Assembly: GCF_025060375.1 (NCBI RefSeq)
Contig: NZ_JANXCG010000038.1
Location: 1 to 64,000, forward strand
Length of the DNA: 64,000 nt
Origin: Meiothermus sp.
GTDB taxonomy: Bacteria; Deinococcota; Deinococci; Deinococcales; Thermaceae
Reading direction: 5' to 3'
The position numbers were made by a program, and so were the translations under genes. How positions within the stretch are numbered: the first letter of the stretch is position 1; each line of letters opens with the position of its first letter. The notes beneath the pieces were generated by a model. That model ran no database searches and was not told the origin of the DNA. It worked only from the letters and a program-made list of their open reading frames with translations. Shown piece after piece: positions 1-6,753 of this stretch.

Positions 1-423
1 GACCAGTACCACTATCATGAGGACCTGCTGGCCCTGGAGGGCCTGCGGAGCAAACGCCGTATTTGCATAGGAGATGAGATGGAAGTGAAAATCGAGGGGG
101 CTGACCCCGCCGCACGGCAGATTGACCTTGTGCCGACCGAGCGTTTTCTTGAGGTAGGAACAGGCGCCCCCGTCGCGGGCAAGAAGCCGCCCAAGAGGGA
201 GACAAAGGCCCGCCGGAAGGTGGGGTCTACCGAACCGAAGGGTTTACCGCCTCATGCGAAGGCCCGGCCGCGGCGGGTGGTGGGTCCGCCGGAGGAACGC
301 CGGGGCTTCGTCAAGCCGGTAAAGGTCAGGGTGCAGAGAATCTACTTTGGCGCTTGGGGAGGAGAGGCTCCGGCTGAGCCGCCTCCGGTCAAGAAAAAGC
401 GCCGTAGGCGGAAGAAGTCCTAA
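1..423 (+). CDS. rnr: Ribonuclease R, C-terminal part (5' end outside window)
   Basis: The reading frame is open from the first base of the window and ends with TAA, so this is the last 140 residues of a gene starting further left. The first 40 or so residues match the end of the S1 RNA-binding domain of RNase R/RNase II family 3'-5' exoribonucleases: an LxGxRxxRR segment, a strand of IGDEMEVKI type and then RQIDLVP. The remaining 100 residues are a low-complexity Lys/Arg/Pro-rich tail ending in a run of basic residues, as many RNase R proteins have, and probably help bind structured RNA or ribosomes. The catalytic RNB domain is not in the window, so the assignment rests on the S1 end and the tail. 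An internal ATG at 79 is unlikely to be the real start. Confidence 0.72.
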   Translation, partial: DQYHYHEDLLALEGLRSKRRICIGDEMEVKIEGADPAARQIDLVPTERFLEVGTGAPVAGKKPPKRETKARRKVGSTEPKGLPPHAKARPRRVVGPPEERRGFVKPVKVRVQRIYFGAWGGEAPAEPPPVKKKRRRRKKS

Positions 424-1055
424 AGGCCAAACCAGGTGAAGGGGTAGTAGGATAGGAGTTCCTCTCGGTGGGGCTCCACCAACTTTTCGTTGTCTGAAGA
501 GGCTTGAGGCCGCTCCATCTCTACGCGGGGGTTGAAGTCGCCGGCCCCAATCTGGCGTAGCACCTCGCTGGGATCGAGCTGCGGTAGGCCAAGGCCTAAG
601 GCGCTGTAGACCTGCCGCTTAATCCAGGCGTACTCCTCCGGCGACAGCCCTTCTTGGTTTAACGCCTCCACCTGGAGGCGCTTGGCCTCTACGATAAGGG
701 CACTGGAGTCTCGGAACAGGTCAAGAGCGGTGCGGTAGTCCAAGGTGAACTGGCCTACCTGCTGCCTTGCCAGTTGGTCTAGGCGGGCGGCGATACGCTG
801 GTAGCGCTCCCCTAGCCCCTGCTTGACCTGCCGCTGAACCCTAAGCAGCTGCTCCACCTGCTCCTTGCTAAGGCGGTCATCGGCGGGGGGGCGGTAGGGA
901 CTTTGGTTTTTCACCCCTTGGTCCATAACGATGACCTGGCGCAGCTCGTTGACCAGGTTTTGGGCTGGCCGCACCAGGAAGACGTAGGCCGCCCAGCCCC
1001 CCAGGACCAGAAAAAGCGATAGACCGAGCAGTCCAAGCGCGAGCCATCGGGCCAT
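420..1055 (-). CDS. Membrane-anchored coiled-coil protein of unknown function
   Basis: I do not recognise the family. The 211-residue product begins with a clear membrane segment (about residues 4-28, Leu/Gly/Val-rich) followed by a mostly helical, charged region with many Gln, Glu and Arg residues (about 60-150) that looks like a coiled coil; the end is acidic and then aromatic. One helix anchored in the membrane with the rest outside or inside is the simplest topology. I chose the ATG at 1055 because the extra 17 residues of the longer frame are not signal-like. It lies 63 bp downstream of the ribbon-helix-helix gene on the same strand and may be co-transcribed with it. Its stop codon overlaps that of rnr. 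Confidence 0.6.
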   Translation of the reverse strand: MARWLALGLLGLSLFLVLGGWAAYVFLVRPAQNLVNELRQVIVMDQGVKNQSPYRPPADDRLSKEQVEQLLRVQRQVKQGLGERYQRIAARLDQLARQQVGQFTLDYRTALDLFRDSSALIVEAKRLQVEALNQEGLSPEEYAWIKRQVYSALGLGLPQLDPSEVLRQIGAGDFNPRVEMERPQASSDNEKLVEPHREELLSYYPFTWFGL

Positions 1056-1118
1056 AGGGTTTAAAATGGCATGGGATGAGGTGCGGGAATGGGGGTTTGG
1101 ACGCAATCTGGGTAGGCC

Positions 1119-1337
1119 TTACTCCTCCGCCTCGAGCTTCCTAAGAAGCTCCTTCAGGCGAGCTTTTTCCTGGCCTTCCCCCAGGCCATCCGCCAGCTTT
1201 TCGATGGCCAGCCGCACCACCTCCGATTTGGATACGAGCTGCTCGGGGCTGGAAAGCTCGTAGGCCAGACGGGTCAGGAGCGCGTCTTGCTCATCGCTGA
1301 TAACCACTTGTAGGCGTTTTTTCTCCTTCTTGGGCAT
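1119..1337 (-). CDS. Ribbon-helix-helix (CopG/Arc type) DNA-binding protein
   Basis: A 72-residue protein with the ribbon-helix-helix layout: a basic N-terminus, a short strand (KRLQVVIS, about residues 7-14), a first helix (DEQDALLTRLAYEL) and a second helix with the typical SKSEVVRLAIEKLA pattern, then a charged helical tail. Such proteins dimerise through the strand and bind short inverted or direct repeats, often repressing their own gene. I chose the ATG at 1337 because a likely promoter (-10 at 1384-1389) lies inside the longer possible frame that would start at 1400. The gene is divergent from murA and an 8-bp inverted repeat lies between them, so auto-regulation and murA control are plausible but untested. 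No toxin-like partner is obvious beside it. Confidence 0.7.
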   Translation of the reverse strand: MPKKEKKRLQVVISDEQDALLTRLAYELSSPEQLVSKSEVVRLAIEKLADGLGEGQEKARLKELLRKLEAEE

Positions 1338-1383
1338 GGCGAATTTTCGCTGGGCGCGAACCGCTGCGTGCGTTTCTGGTATC

Positions 1384-1413
1384 AGTTTAGCACGTTGCAT
1401 TTGTGCTTGACAA
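1384..1413 (-). promoter_or_regulatory. Promoter of the ribbon-helix-helix gene
   Basis: Read on the minus strand: TTGTCA (1408-1413), 18 bp spacer, TAAACT (1384-1389), leaving a leader of about 40 nt before the ATG at 1337. Its -35 element overlaps that of the divergent murA promoter. Confidence 0.5.
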
Positions 1414-1435
1414 CACTGCTATGACTCACTACACT
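1407..1435 (+). promoter_or_regulatory. murA promoter
   Basis: TTGACA (1407-1412), 17 bp spacer, TACACT (1430-1435): close to the sigma-70/SigA consensus. The start site would be near 1442 and the murA leader about 58 nt. Confidence 0.65.
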
Positions 1436-1445
1436 CATAGTGAGT
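1424..1445. repeat. Inverted repeat over the murA -10 box (candidate operator)
   Basis: ACTCACTA (1424-1431), six-base centre, TAGTGAGT (1438-1445). It covers the -10 element and the expected start site of murA and lies just upstream of the ribbon-helix-helix gene promoter, which suits a repressor site. The binding protein is inferred, not shown. Confidence 0.5.
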
Positions 1446-1499
1446 ATTGTGTGTAACACAAGCAACAACTTTCCCCCCCGACAAGAGCCGAGGTCCCCT

Positions 1500-2783
1500 A
1501 TGGGTCGAGTCCTTGTGGTTCGTGGTGGCGTTCCCCTCAGGGGGGAGCTCCGGGTCCTTCCAGCGAAAAACTCTGCCCTCAAGCTGATGGCCGCCAGCCT
1601 GCTTACGGATGAGCCGGTGGTGCTGGAGGAAGTTCCTCGCCTGCGCGATATAGACGTCATGCTGGAACTCCTGGGCCACCTGGGTACCCGTCATGCCTGG
1701 GAGGGCCGCACCCTTCACCTTCATACCCCTGAGATTCGCTCTACCCAGGCGCCCTTTGAACTGGTGAGCAAAATGCGGGCCAGCTTCAATCTCCTGGGGG
1801 CCTTGGCGGCTCGAGCCGGGGAGGGCACGGTGCCCCTTCCGGGGGGCTGCACCTTTGCGGAGCGGCCGGTGGACCAGCACATCAAGGCCCTGCGGGCCCT
1901 GGGTTTTGAGGTTGTCGCCCAGGTCACCGAGGGGGGGATGGCCTATACCGCCCGCCGGGTTGGGCCGGCTTCGGGCCGGGTGGTCTACGACCTGCCCACC
2001 CTGGGCGGAACCGAGCAGGCCCTTCTAGCAGCGGCCCTAGGGGGTGAGGCGGTGCTGGTCAACACCCCTCAAGAACCCGAGATAGTGGACCTGTGCCGTT
2101 TCTTGGTGCGCATGGGGGTGGAGATTGAAGGCATCGGCAGCGGCATCCTCCACATCAGGGGCAGGCCCCGCTTGAGGGGTGTGCGCTACCGGGTCATCCC
2201 CGACCGAATAGAGGCCGGCACCTACCTCCTGGCTGCAGCAGCCACCCGGGGCTCCATTACCCTGACCCACGTGGAGCCCTTCCATATGGACGCCCTTTTG
2301 GAGAAGCTCAGGCAGTCGGGGCACCGCATCACCATGGGGCGCGATTGGGTTCGTCTGGAGGCTGTGCCCGACCCCCAGCCTTTCAACCTCGAGGCCCGCG
2401 AGTATCCCGGCTTTGTCACCGACCTCCAGCCCCCTGCCACGGCCTACCTGTGCACAGTGCCTGGCACCTCGCTGGTTTCCGACCGAATCTACCCGGATCG
2501 CTTCACCCACGCGGGCGAGCTGGCCCGCATGGGTGCCAATATCACCCTCAAGGACCGCACCCTCATCATCCAGGGCCGTCCCCTGAGCGGGGCCGCGGTA
2601 GAGGCCCGGGATATACGCGCTGGAGGAAGCCTGATTATTGCCGCCTTGGCCGCTGAAGGGGAGACCCACATTGCCGGTCTGCACCACATTGAGCGCGGCT
2701 ACGAGGATGTGGAAAACCGCTTGAGAAGCCTAGGGGCCCAGGTGGGGTTGCAGCAGCCCGAGCTGGCTTTAGCTGCGGACTAA
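1500..2783 (+). CDS. murA: UDP-N-acetylglucosamine 1-carboxyvinyltransferase
   Basis: MurA transfers enolpyruvate from PEP to UDP-GlcNAc, the first committed step of peptidoglycan synthesis, in the cytoplasm. The 427-residue protein has the full EPSP-synthase-like fold with family hallmarks: the PEP/substrate Lys-Asn pair (AKNSA, Lys23-Asn24), the flexible catalytic loop PLPGGCTFAERPVDQHI with the active-site cysteine at about residue 117 (the residue attacked by fosfomycin), and a C-terminal RGYED segment. The ATG at 1500 is chosen: it has a GAGG ribosome site 7 bases upstream and the protein then starts with the usual strand, whereas the upstream GTG at 1440 lies at the expected transcript start. 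It has its own promoter and a possible operator shared with the divergent regulator. Confidence 0.96.
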   Translation: MGRVLVVRGGVPLRGELRVLPAKNSALKLMAASLLTDEPVVLEEVPRLRDIDVMLELLGHLGTRHAWEGRTLHLHTPEIRSTQAPFELVSKMRASFNLLGALAARAGEGTVPLPGGCTFAERPVDQHIKALRALGFEVVAQVTEGGMAYTARRVGPASGRVVYDLPTLGGTEQALLAAALGGEAVLVNTPQEPEIVDLCRFLVRMGVEIEGIGSGILHIRGRPRLRGVRYRVIPDRIEAGTYLLAAAATRGSITLTHVEPFHMDALLEKLRQSGHRITMGRDWVRLEAVPDPQPFNLEAREYPGFVTDLQPPATAYLCTVPGTSLVSDRIYPDRFTHAGELARMGANITLKDRTLIIQGRPLSGAAVEARDIRAGGSLIIAALAAEGETHIAGLHHIERGYEDVENRLRSLGAQVGLQQPELALAAD

Positions 2784-2865
2784 AGTCGATGGAAGCTGGT
2801 CGGGTGGGCCACAGCAGAGGGCGGGGGTGGTCCGCGGGATGACAACTTCGCATTTTTCCCCAACA

Positions 2866-2892
2866 GCAAAAGCCCCGCCCACGGGCGGGGCT
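2866..2892 (-). terminator. Intrinsic terminator of the rplM-rpsI operon
   Basis: A 9-bp perfect stem, AGCCCCGCC (2871-2879) with GGCGGGGCT (2884-2892), followed on the minus strand by TTTTGCTGTT. It lies 17 bp past the rpsI stop codon. On the plus strand no T-run follows. Confidence 0.75.
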
Positions 2893-2908
2893 GGGGTAAG
2901 GAGGGAGG

Positions 2909-3295
2909 TTAGCGCTTGCTGTACTGAGGGGCTCGGCGAGCCTTGTGCTTCCCGTACTTTTTCCGCTCAACCTCGCGGGGGTCGCGGGTAAGCAGACCGG
3001 CGGGTTTCAGCTTGGTCCTCAGGTCGCTGTCGTAGTTGACCAGGGCTCGAGCGATGCCAAGTTGAATGGCGTCAATTTGTCCTGACTTGCCCCCGCCCTT
3101 TACGGTGATGTAGGCATCAAAGCGGTTGGCGGCGTCCGTCCGGCGCAGAGGCTCTAGTGCAGAAACCGCCTTGACCAGACCGCCGAAGTACTCGTCGAAG
3201 GGAAGACCGTTGACCTTGATGTTGCCGTTGCCTGGGCGCAGGAAGACCCGGGCCACGCTGGTTTTGCGCCGGCCAGTGCCATAGTACTGCTCCAT
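2909..3295 (-). CDS. rpsI: 30S ribosomal protein S9
   Basis: A 128-residue S9 protein of the small ribosomal subunit. The sequence is full-length and typical: N-terminal [18 protein letters not shown], the central [19 protein letters not shown] segment and the conserved basic tail ending SKR that reaches the decoding site and contacts P-site tRNA. From memory it is very close to the Thermus protein, which ends in the same way. The ATG at 3295 is chosen over a GTG at 3298 because it gives the Thermus-like start. The stop of rplM and this ATG overlap by one base (TGATG), showing translational coupling in the conserved rplM-rpsI order. Confidence 0.97.
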   Translation of the reverse strand: MEQYYGTGRRKTSVARVFLRPGNGNIKVNGLPFDEYFGGLVKAVSALEPLRRTDAANRFDAYITVKGGGKSGQIDAIQLGIARALVNYDSDLRTKLKPAGLLTRDPREVERKKYGKHKARRAPQYSKR

Positions 3296-3729
3296 CACTT
3301 GACCTCCATCTTGACCGGCTTTTGGGCCGCATGGGGGTGCTGCGGGCCGGCGTACACCTTCAGACGGCGGAACATCACCCGCCCTAGGGGGCCTTTAGGC
3401 AGCATGCCCTTCACCGCGTGTTCCACCACCTTGACGGGTTTTTGAGCCAGCATGACCGAAGCGGGGATGCGCTTGAGGCCGCCTGGGTAGCCGGAGTAGC
3501 GGGTGTAGACCTTGGTGCGGAGCCTGGAGCCCTTGAGGACCACCTTGTCGGCGTTGATAACCACCACGCAGTCGCCCACGGCCATGTTGGGGGTGAAGTG
3601 GGGCTTGTGCTTGCCGCGCAGCAGGGCGGCAATCCTCGAAGCCACCCGGCCGAGGGGCTGGCCCGCTGCGTCGATCAGAACCCAGCCGGGTTCTTGAGGT
3701 TTGGGAACATAGGTCTTGAACACAGCCAT
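3295..3729 (-). CDS. rplM: 50S ribosomal protein L13
   Basis: L13 is an early assembly protein of the large ribosomal subunit. The sequence carries the family signatures: KTYVPKP...[16 protein letters not shown] at the start, [13 protein letters not shown] and [12 protein letters not shown] in the middle, [12 protein letters not shown], and the [12 protein letters not shown] motif. Length (about 144) is normal. The start is uncertain: ATG at 3735 or 3729, or GTG at 3723. The GTG is spaced properly from a GGAG and would give MFKTYVPK, as in Thermus; the middle option is reported. It is the first gene of the operon with rpsI, preceded by a promoter and a leader of about 90 nt with a strong hairpin that may be regulatory. 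Confidence 0.95.
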   Translation of the reverse strand: MAVFKTYVPKPQEPGWVLIDAAGQPLGRVASRIAALLRGKHKPHFTPNMAVGDCVVVINADKVVLKGSRLRTKVYTRYSGYPGGLKRIPASVMLAQKPVKVVEHAVKGMLPKGPLGRVMFRRLKVYAGPQHPHAAQKPVKMEVK

Positions 3730-3785
3730 CTCCATGTTCCGAGAGCGCCTACCATCGCTCCCGCAGGGTATTCTCTGCTTTCTCT

Positions 3786-3809
3786 AGGCCGGCTCGGGGG
3801 CACCGGCCT
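3786..3809 (-). promoter_or_regulatory. Leader hairpin upstream of rplM
   Basis: AGGCCGG (3786-3792) pairs with CCGGCCT (3803-3809) around a 10-base loop in the 5' untranslated region. A weaker 5-bp stem (3743-3747 with 3756-3760) lies just before the start codon. Neither is followed by a T-run, so they are not terminators; feedback control by a ribosomal protein is one possibility. Confidence 0.4.
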
Positions 3810-3827
3810 GAAAAAGCGCCACCGCGG

Positions 3828-3857
3828 AGTATAGCATAGCTTTTTGCCCCTTTGCAA
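3828..3857 (-). promoter_or_regulatory. rplM-rpsI promoter
   Basis: Minus strand: TTGCAA (3852-3857), 18 bp, TATACT (3828-3833). It falls in the gap after the penicillin-binding protein gene and points at rplM. Confidence 0.6.
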
Positions 3858-3862
3858 CAAAG

Positions 3863-6109
3863 CTAACGGCAGCGGTAGGTGCTGAGCTGGTTTTCGGAGA
3901 CCTGAAGCCACACCAGGCGGTCGGTGGGGGTTTCTGGGGTGGCTAAGCAGCCGGTGTCGCGGTCTAGGGCAATGGTTTGGTAGGTGCTGCCGCTGGCCAC
4001 AGCCGACCCGGGCCGAGCGGTGTAGGTGGGGGAGCTTGGTCCGGCCGTGGGGGTGCTTTGTGGGCTTGCGCTCAGAAGCCGTTCAGCTTGAGAGGCTGGG
4101 AAGACAGCGGTTACACCGCTTGCGCTTGGATTACCGGTGAGCAGGTCAAAGCTGGCCTGGACCAGCCCGGGTGGCTGGGGAAAATCGCCCGCAGGCCGGC
4201 CGCGAAGGGCTTCCTCTACGAAGTCGCGCCAGATGGGGGGATTGACCAGCGAGCTGCTGGGCTCCACTCCACCCATGCGCTGAGGCTTGTGGTCGTCCCG
4301 GCCTACCCAGAGTGCGGCCACCAGGCCTCGAGTAGCCCCGGCAAACCACAGGTCGATGGCTTGATCGCTGGTCCCCGTTTTGCCTCCGACAACGCGGCCA
4401 GGGATGCGGGCCTGCCACGCCAGGCTGTTGCGAAAACCCGGGGGTACGTCGTATACGTATCCCTTGAGCATATCCCATATCTGGTAGGCTACCTGAGGGC
4501 TCCAGAGCAGGGTCTTCTTCCCCTCAGGCTGGTAGATAATACGGCCCTCGCTGTCCTCTACGCGCAACACCAGGCGCGGTTCTACCCAGTAGCCGCCGTT
4601 GACGAAGCTGGCATAGGCTGCAGCCAGCCCTATGGGGGTGATCTCCGCTCCCCCGCCGATGGCGTTGGCCAGAACGGCCATATTGCCGGTCAAGCGGAAG
4701 CCTGCGGCGCGAAGCTTATCGCCCAGACGCTGTACCCCGATGGCTTCAGCGGTGCGAATGGCGGGGAGGTTGAGCGAGCGGTCGAAGGCGTAGCGGATGC
4801 TGACCGGGCGGTTGAGGTAGGTTCCGTCGAAGTTCTTGGGGCGCCAGACACCCTGGGGGGTGCGGTACTCGATGGGGGCGTCCAGTACGGTGGTGGCCTG
4901 GGTCCACCCCGCTTCCAGGGCCACGCCGTAGGTGAACGGCTTGATGGCCGAGCCGGGGCTGCGCCAGGCCTGCGTGGCCCGGTTGAACTCACCCTCGGTG
5001 CCCGGACGGGCGCCTACCATGGCCAGGACCTCCCCTGAGTTGGGCTCGAGGGCTACTAGGGCAAGCTGGGCCTGGTCGGGAAGGCGCCGGCCGCTAACCG
5101 CCTTCTCCGCGGCTGCTTGCATGCGGAGGTCAAGGGTGGTGATGACGCGCAGACCGCCTTGGTTCCTGAGCTTATCGGAGCCAATCTTGTCCTTCAGGTA
5201 GCGCTGGACCTCGTACACGAAGTAGGGGGCCATCCGCACATTGCGTTCCGGGATGACGCGGGCGCTGGGGTCTTTGAGCGCGGCGCTTTTCAGGTTTCCG
5301 GCCTCGTCGTAGCTCACCTCCCAGCCCTTGGGGACCAGCTTGTAGCGCCAGGCGTTTTCGGCTTCCTCAGGGCTAATCCACCCCTCGGCCACCATGTTGT
5401 TGAGCAGCACCCGCATCCGGCGGCGGGTGGAGGGGTAGTCCAGGTAGCGGGTGTTGGGCGCGGGAATGAGCACCGCCAGGTAGGCTCCCTCGGCCAGGTT
5501 GAGCTCGGAGGGTTCCTTGCCGAAGTAGGCTTGGGCAGCGGCCCAGATGCCCTGCGCATTTCCTCCCCAGGGCACCACGTTGAGGTACATCTCCAGGATT
5601 TCCTCCTTGGAATAGCGGCGTTCAACCTGCAGGGCCAGGGGGAATTCCTTTAGCTTCCGCTCGAGCCCGCTTATGCCCCGCCTTTCCAGCGCCAGCTCGC
5701 GCAACAGGGTGTTCTTGACGACCTGGGTGGTGATGGTGGAGCCCCCTTGCAGGTCCCCCCGCAGGGTGTAGTAAAGCCCCCCTAAAAGCCGCACGGGGTC
5801 AACGCCGTAGTGCCTGAAAAAGCGCTGGTCTTCGGAGACCACCACGGCCACCACCACCGCTGGGGACACCTCGCTTAGCCGTACAAGCTGCCGCGCAATG
5901 GCCCGGCCGTCCTCCACCGAGGCCAGGTCGGCAATGGGAACGCCGTCGCGGGTGTAGAAGGTTGAGGTGGCGGTGAAGCGAAGGTTGTCCAGGGCCTCGA
6001 GGCTGGGGAGGTCACGGGTGAGCAGCCAGATAACATAAGCTGTCCCCGCCAGGCCGCCCAGAAGGGCTGCAGCAAGAACCACCTTGAGAATTCGGAACAA
6101 ACCTCGCAC
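3863..6109 (-). CDS. Class A penicillin-binding protein (PBP1A type)
   Basis: A bifunctional peptidoglycan glycosyltransferase/transpeptidase, 748 residues, anchored by an N-terminal membrane helix (about 8-30) with the rest outside. The GT51 domain shows the catalytic glutamate in SEDQRFFRHYGVD (Glu93) and GGSTITTQVVKN (about 122-133). The transpeptidase domain has SAIK (Ser387-Lys390), SLN (445-447) and KTGT (577-580), all intact. After the catalytic core comes a Ser/Thr/Pro-rich stretch of about 40 residues and a short end with two cysteines, which could form a disulfide outside the cell. The start is GTG at 6109, seven bases after a TAGACT -10 box, suggesting a leaderless transcript. It extends glycan strands in elongation or division; which one cannot be told here. 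Confidence 0.93.
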   Translation of the reverse strand: MRGLFRILKVVLAAALLGGLAGTAYVIWLLTRDLPSLEALDNLRFTATSTFYTRDGVPIADLASVEDGRAIARQLVRLSEVSPAVVVAVVVSEDQRFFRHYGVDPVRLLGGLYYTLRGDLQGGSTITTQVVKNTLLRELALERRGISGLERKLKEFPLALQVERRYSKEEILEMYLNVVPWGGNAQGIWAAAQAYFGKEPSELNLAEGAYLAVLIPAPNTRYLDYPSTRRRMRVLLNNMVAEGWISPEEAENAWRYKLVPKGWEVSYDEAGNLKSAALKDPSARVIPERNVRMAPYFVYEVQRYLKDKIGSDKLRNQGGLRVITTLDLRMQAAAEKAVSGRRLPDQAQLALVALEPNSGEVLAMVGARPGTEGEFNRATQAWRSPGSAIKPFTYGVALEAGWTQATTVLDAPIEYRTPQGVWRPKNFDGTYLNRPVSIRYAFDRSLNLPAIRTAEAIGVQRLGDKLRAAGFRLTGNMAVLANAIGGGAEITPIGLAAAYASFVNGGYWVEPRLVLRVEDSEGRIIYQPEGKKTLLWSPQVAYQIWDMLKGYVYDVPPGFRNSLAWQARIPGRVVGGKTGTSDQAIDLWFAGATRGLVAALWVGRDDHKPQRMGGVEPSSSLVNPPIWRDFVEEALRGRPAGDFPQPPGLVQASFDLLTGNPSASGVTAVFPASQAERLLSASPQSTPTAGPSSPTYTARPGSAVASGSTYQTIALDRDTGCLATPETPTDRLVWLQVSENQLSTYRCR

Positions 6110-6116
6110 GAACCCC

Positions 6117-6122
6117 AGTCTA
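6117..6122 (-). promoter_or_regulatory. Leaderless-type -10 box, penicillin-binding protein gene
   Basis: TAGACT on the minus strand, 7 bases before the GTG start at 6109. Confidence 0.5.
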
Positions 6123-6158
6123 TCAGCCGGGGGTTAGGCCTTGCTGTAACCTGGGCGG

Positions 6159-6551
6159 CTACAGGCTAGGTTGCCGTTGGGGCAGGCCGCGCAGGATGTT
6201 TGAGAGAGCTTTGCGGTCTAGAGGCTTGGAGAGGACGTGCTCTACCCGGACGAACTCCGCGGTTAGCTTGGCCCGCTCGTCGCTGTCGCTGAGGAGCAGC
6301 ACCACCGGTACCTCCCGAAGACGCCGGCTCATCTTGAGGCGGGAGGCGATGGAGAAAGGGTCTATCTCAATCGCGTCGTCCAGAACGATGGCCCGCGGAG
6401 TTTGGGCCTTTAGAAACTCCAGGGCTTGCTGGGCCCTTTCGTAGAACTCCCCTTGAAAGCCCTGCTCCTCTAAACAGAGTTCCAGCAGAGCCCGCAGGGC
6501 CGGGCTCGAGGTGACCACCAGAATCTTTTCGGTCTGCGGTGCGGATGACAT
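6159..6551 (-). CDS. Stand-alone receiver-like protein, atypical
   Basis: A 130-residue CheY-like fold with no output domain. The first strand reads ILVVTSSPALR, where a phosphorylatable receiver has an acidic pair (VVDDxP), so the Mg-binding residues look lost. The third strand ends in AIVLDDAIEID, which keeps Asp residues at 58/59 near the phosphorylation position, and the conserved lysine is present in LSKPLD. It may bind a partner without phosphorylation, or be phosphorylated weakly. The ATG at 6551 is chosen because TAATAT lies 8 bases upstream and the longer frame adds nothing recognisable. It is upstream of the penicillin-binding protein gene on the same strand, but that gene has its own promoter. 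Confidence 0.7.
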   Translation of the reverse strand: MSSAPQTEKILVVTSSPALRALLELCLEEQGFQGEFYERAQQALEFLKAQTPRAIVLDDAIEIDPFSIASRLKMSRRLREVPVVLLLSDSDERAKLTAEFVRVEHVLSKPLDRKALSNILRGLPQRQPSL

Positions 6552-6559
6552 ATGACCCG

Positions 6560-6565
6560 ATATTA
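6560..6565 (-). promoter_or_regulatory. Leaderless-type -10 box, receiver-like gene
   Basis: TAATAT on the minus strand, 8 bases before ATG 6551. Confidence 0.45.
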
Positions 6566-6603
6566 GCAAAGCCAACAGAGGCGAGAGGCACAAACGTCAC
6601 AGT

Positions 6604-6629
6604 AAAACCCCCGGTGGGCCCAGGGGTTT
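6604..6629 (-). terminator. Terminator of tRNA-Gln
   Basis: AAACCCC (6605-6611) pairs with GGGGTTT (6623-6629); on the minus strand the stem ends in TTTTACTGT. It lies directly after the tRNA. Confidence 0.65.
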
Positions 6630-6630
6630 C

Positions 6631-6704
6631 TGGCTGGGGCACGTGGACTCGAACCACGACCGGCGGTTCCAAAGACCGCTGTCCTGCCATTAGACGATGC
6701 CCCA
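6631..6704 (-). tRNA. tRNA-Gln (anticodon TTG)
   Basis: Read on the minus strand the gene folds into a complete cloverleaf of 74 nt: acceptor TGGGGCA/TGCCCCA, anticodon stem GCGGT/ACCGC around a loop CTTTGGA with anticodon TTG, a normal T-arm with GGTTCGAGTCC, and an encoded CCA end. A strong promoter (6721-6749) and a terminator (6604-6629) flank it, so it is a single-gene unit. Confidence 0.95.
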
Positions 6705-6720
6705 GCGGGACAGCAAGGGT

Positions 6721-6749
6721 ATTTTAGGGCTCTGAACACCGGCTGTCAA
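6721..6749 (-). promoter_or_regulatory. tRNA-Gln promoter
   Basis: Minus strand: TTGACA (6744-6749), 17 bp, TAAAAT (6721-6726), start site expected 10 bases before the tRNA. A near-consensus promoter. Confidence 0.75.
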
Positions 6750-6753
6750 AGGG

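Noticed and set aside
79..423. Separate small basic protein starting at ATG 79
   Set aside because: The frame is open to the left edge and the upstream residues complete an S1-domain end, so it is the tail of RNase R.
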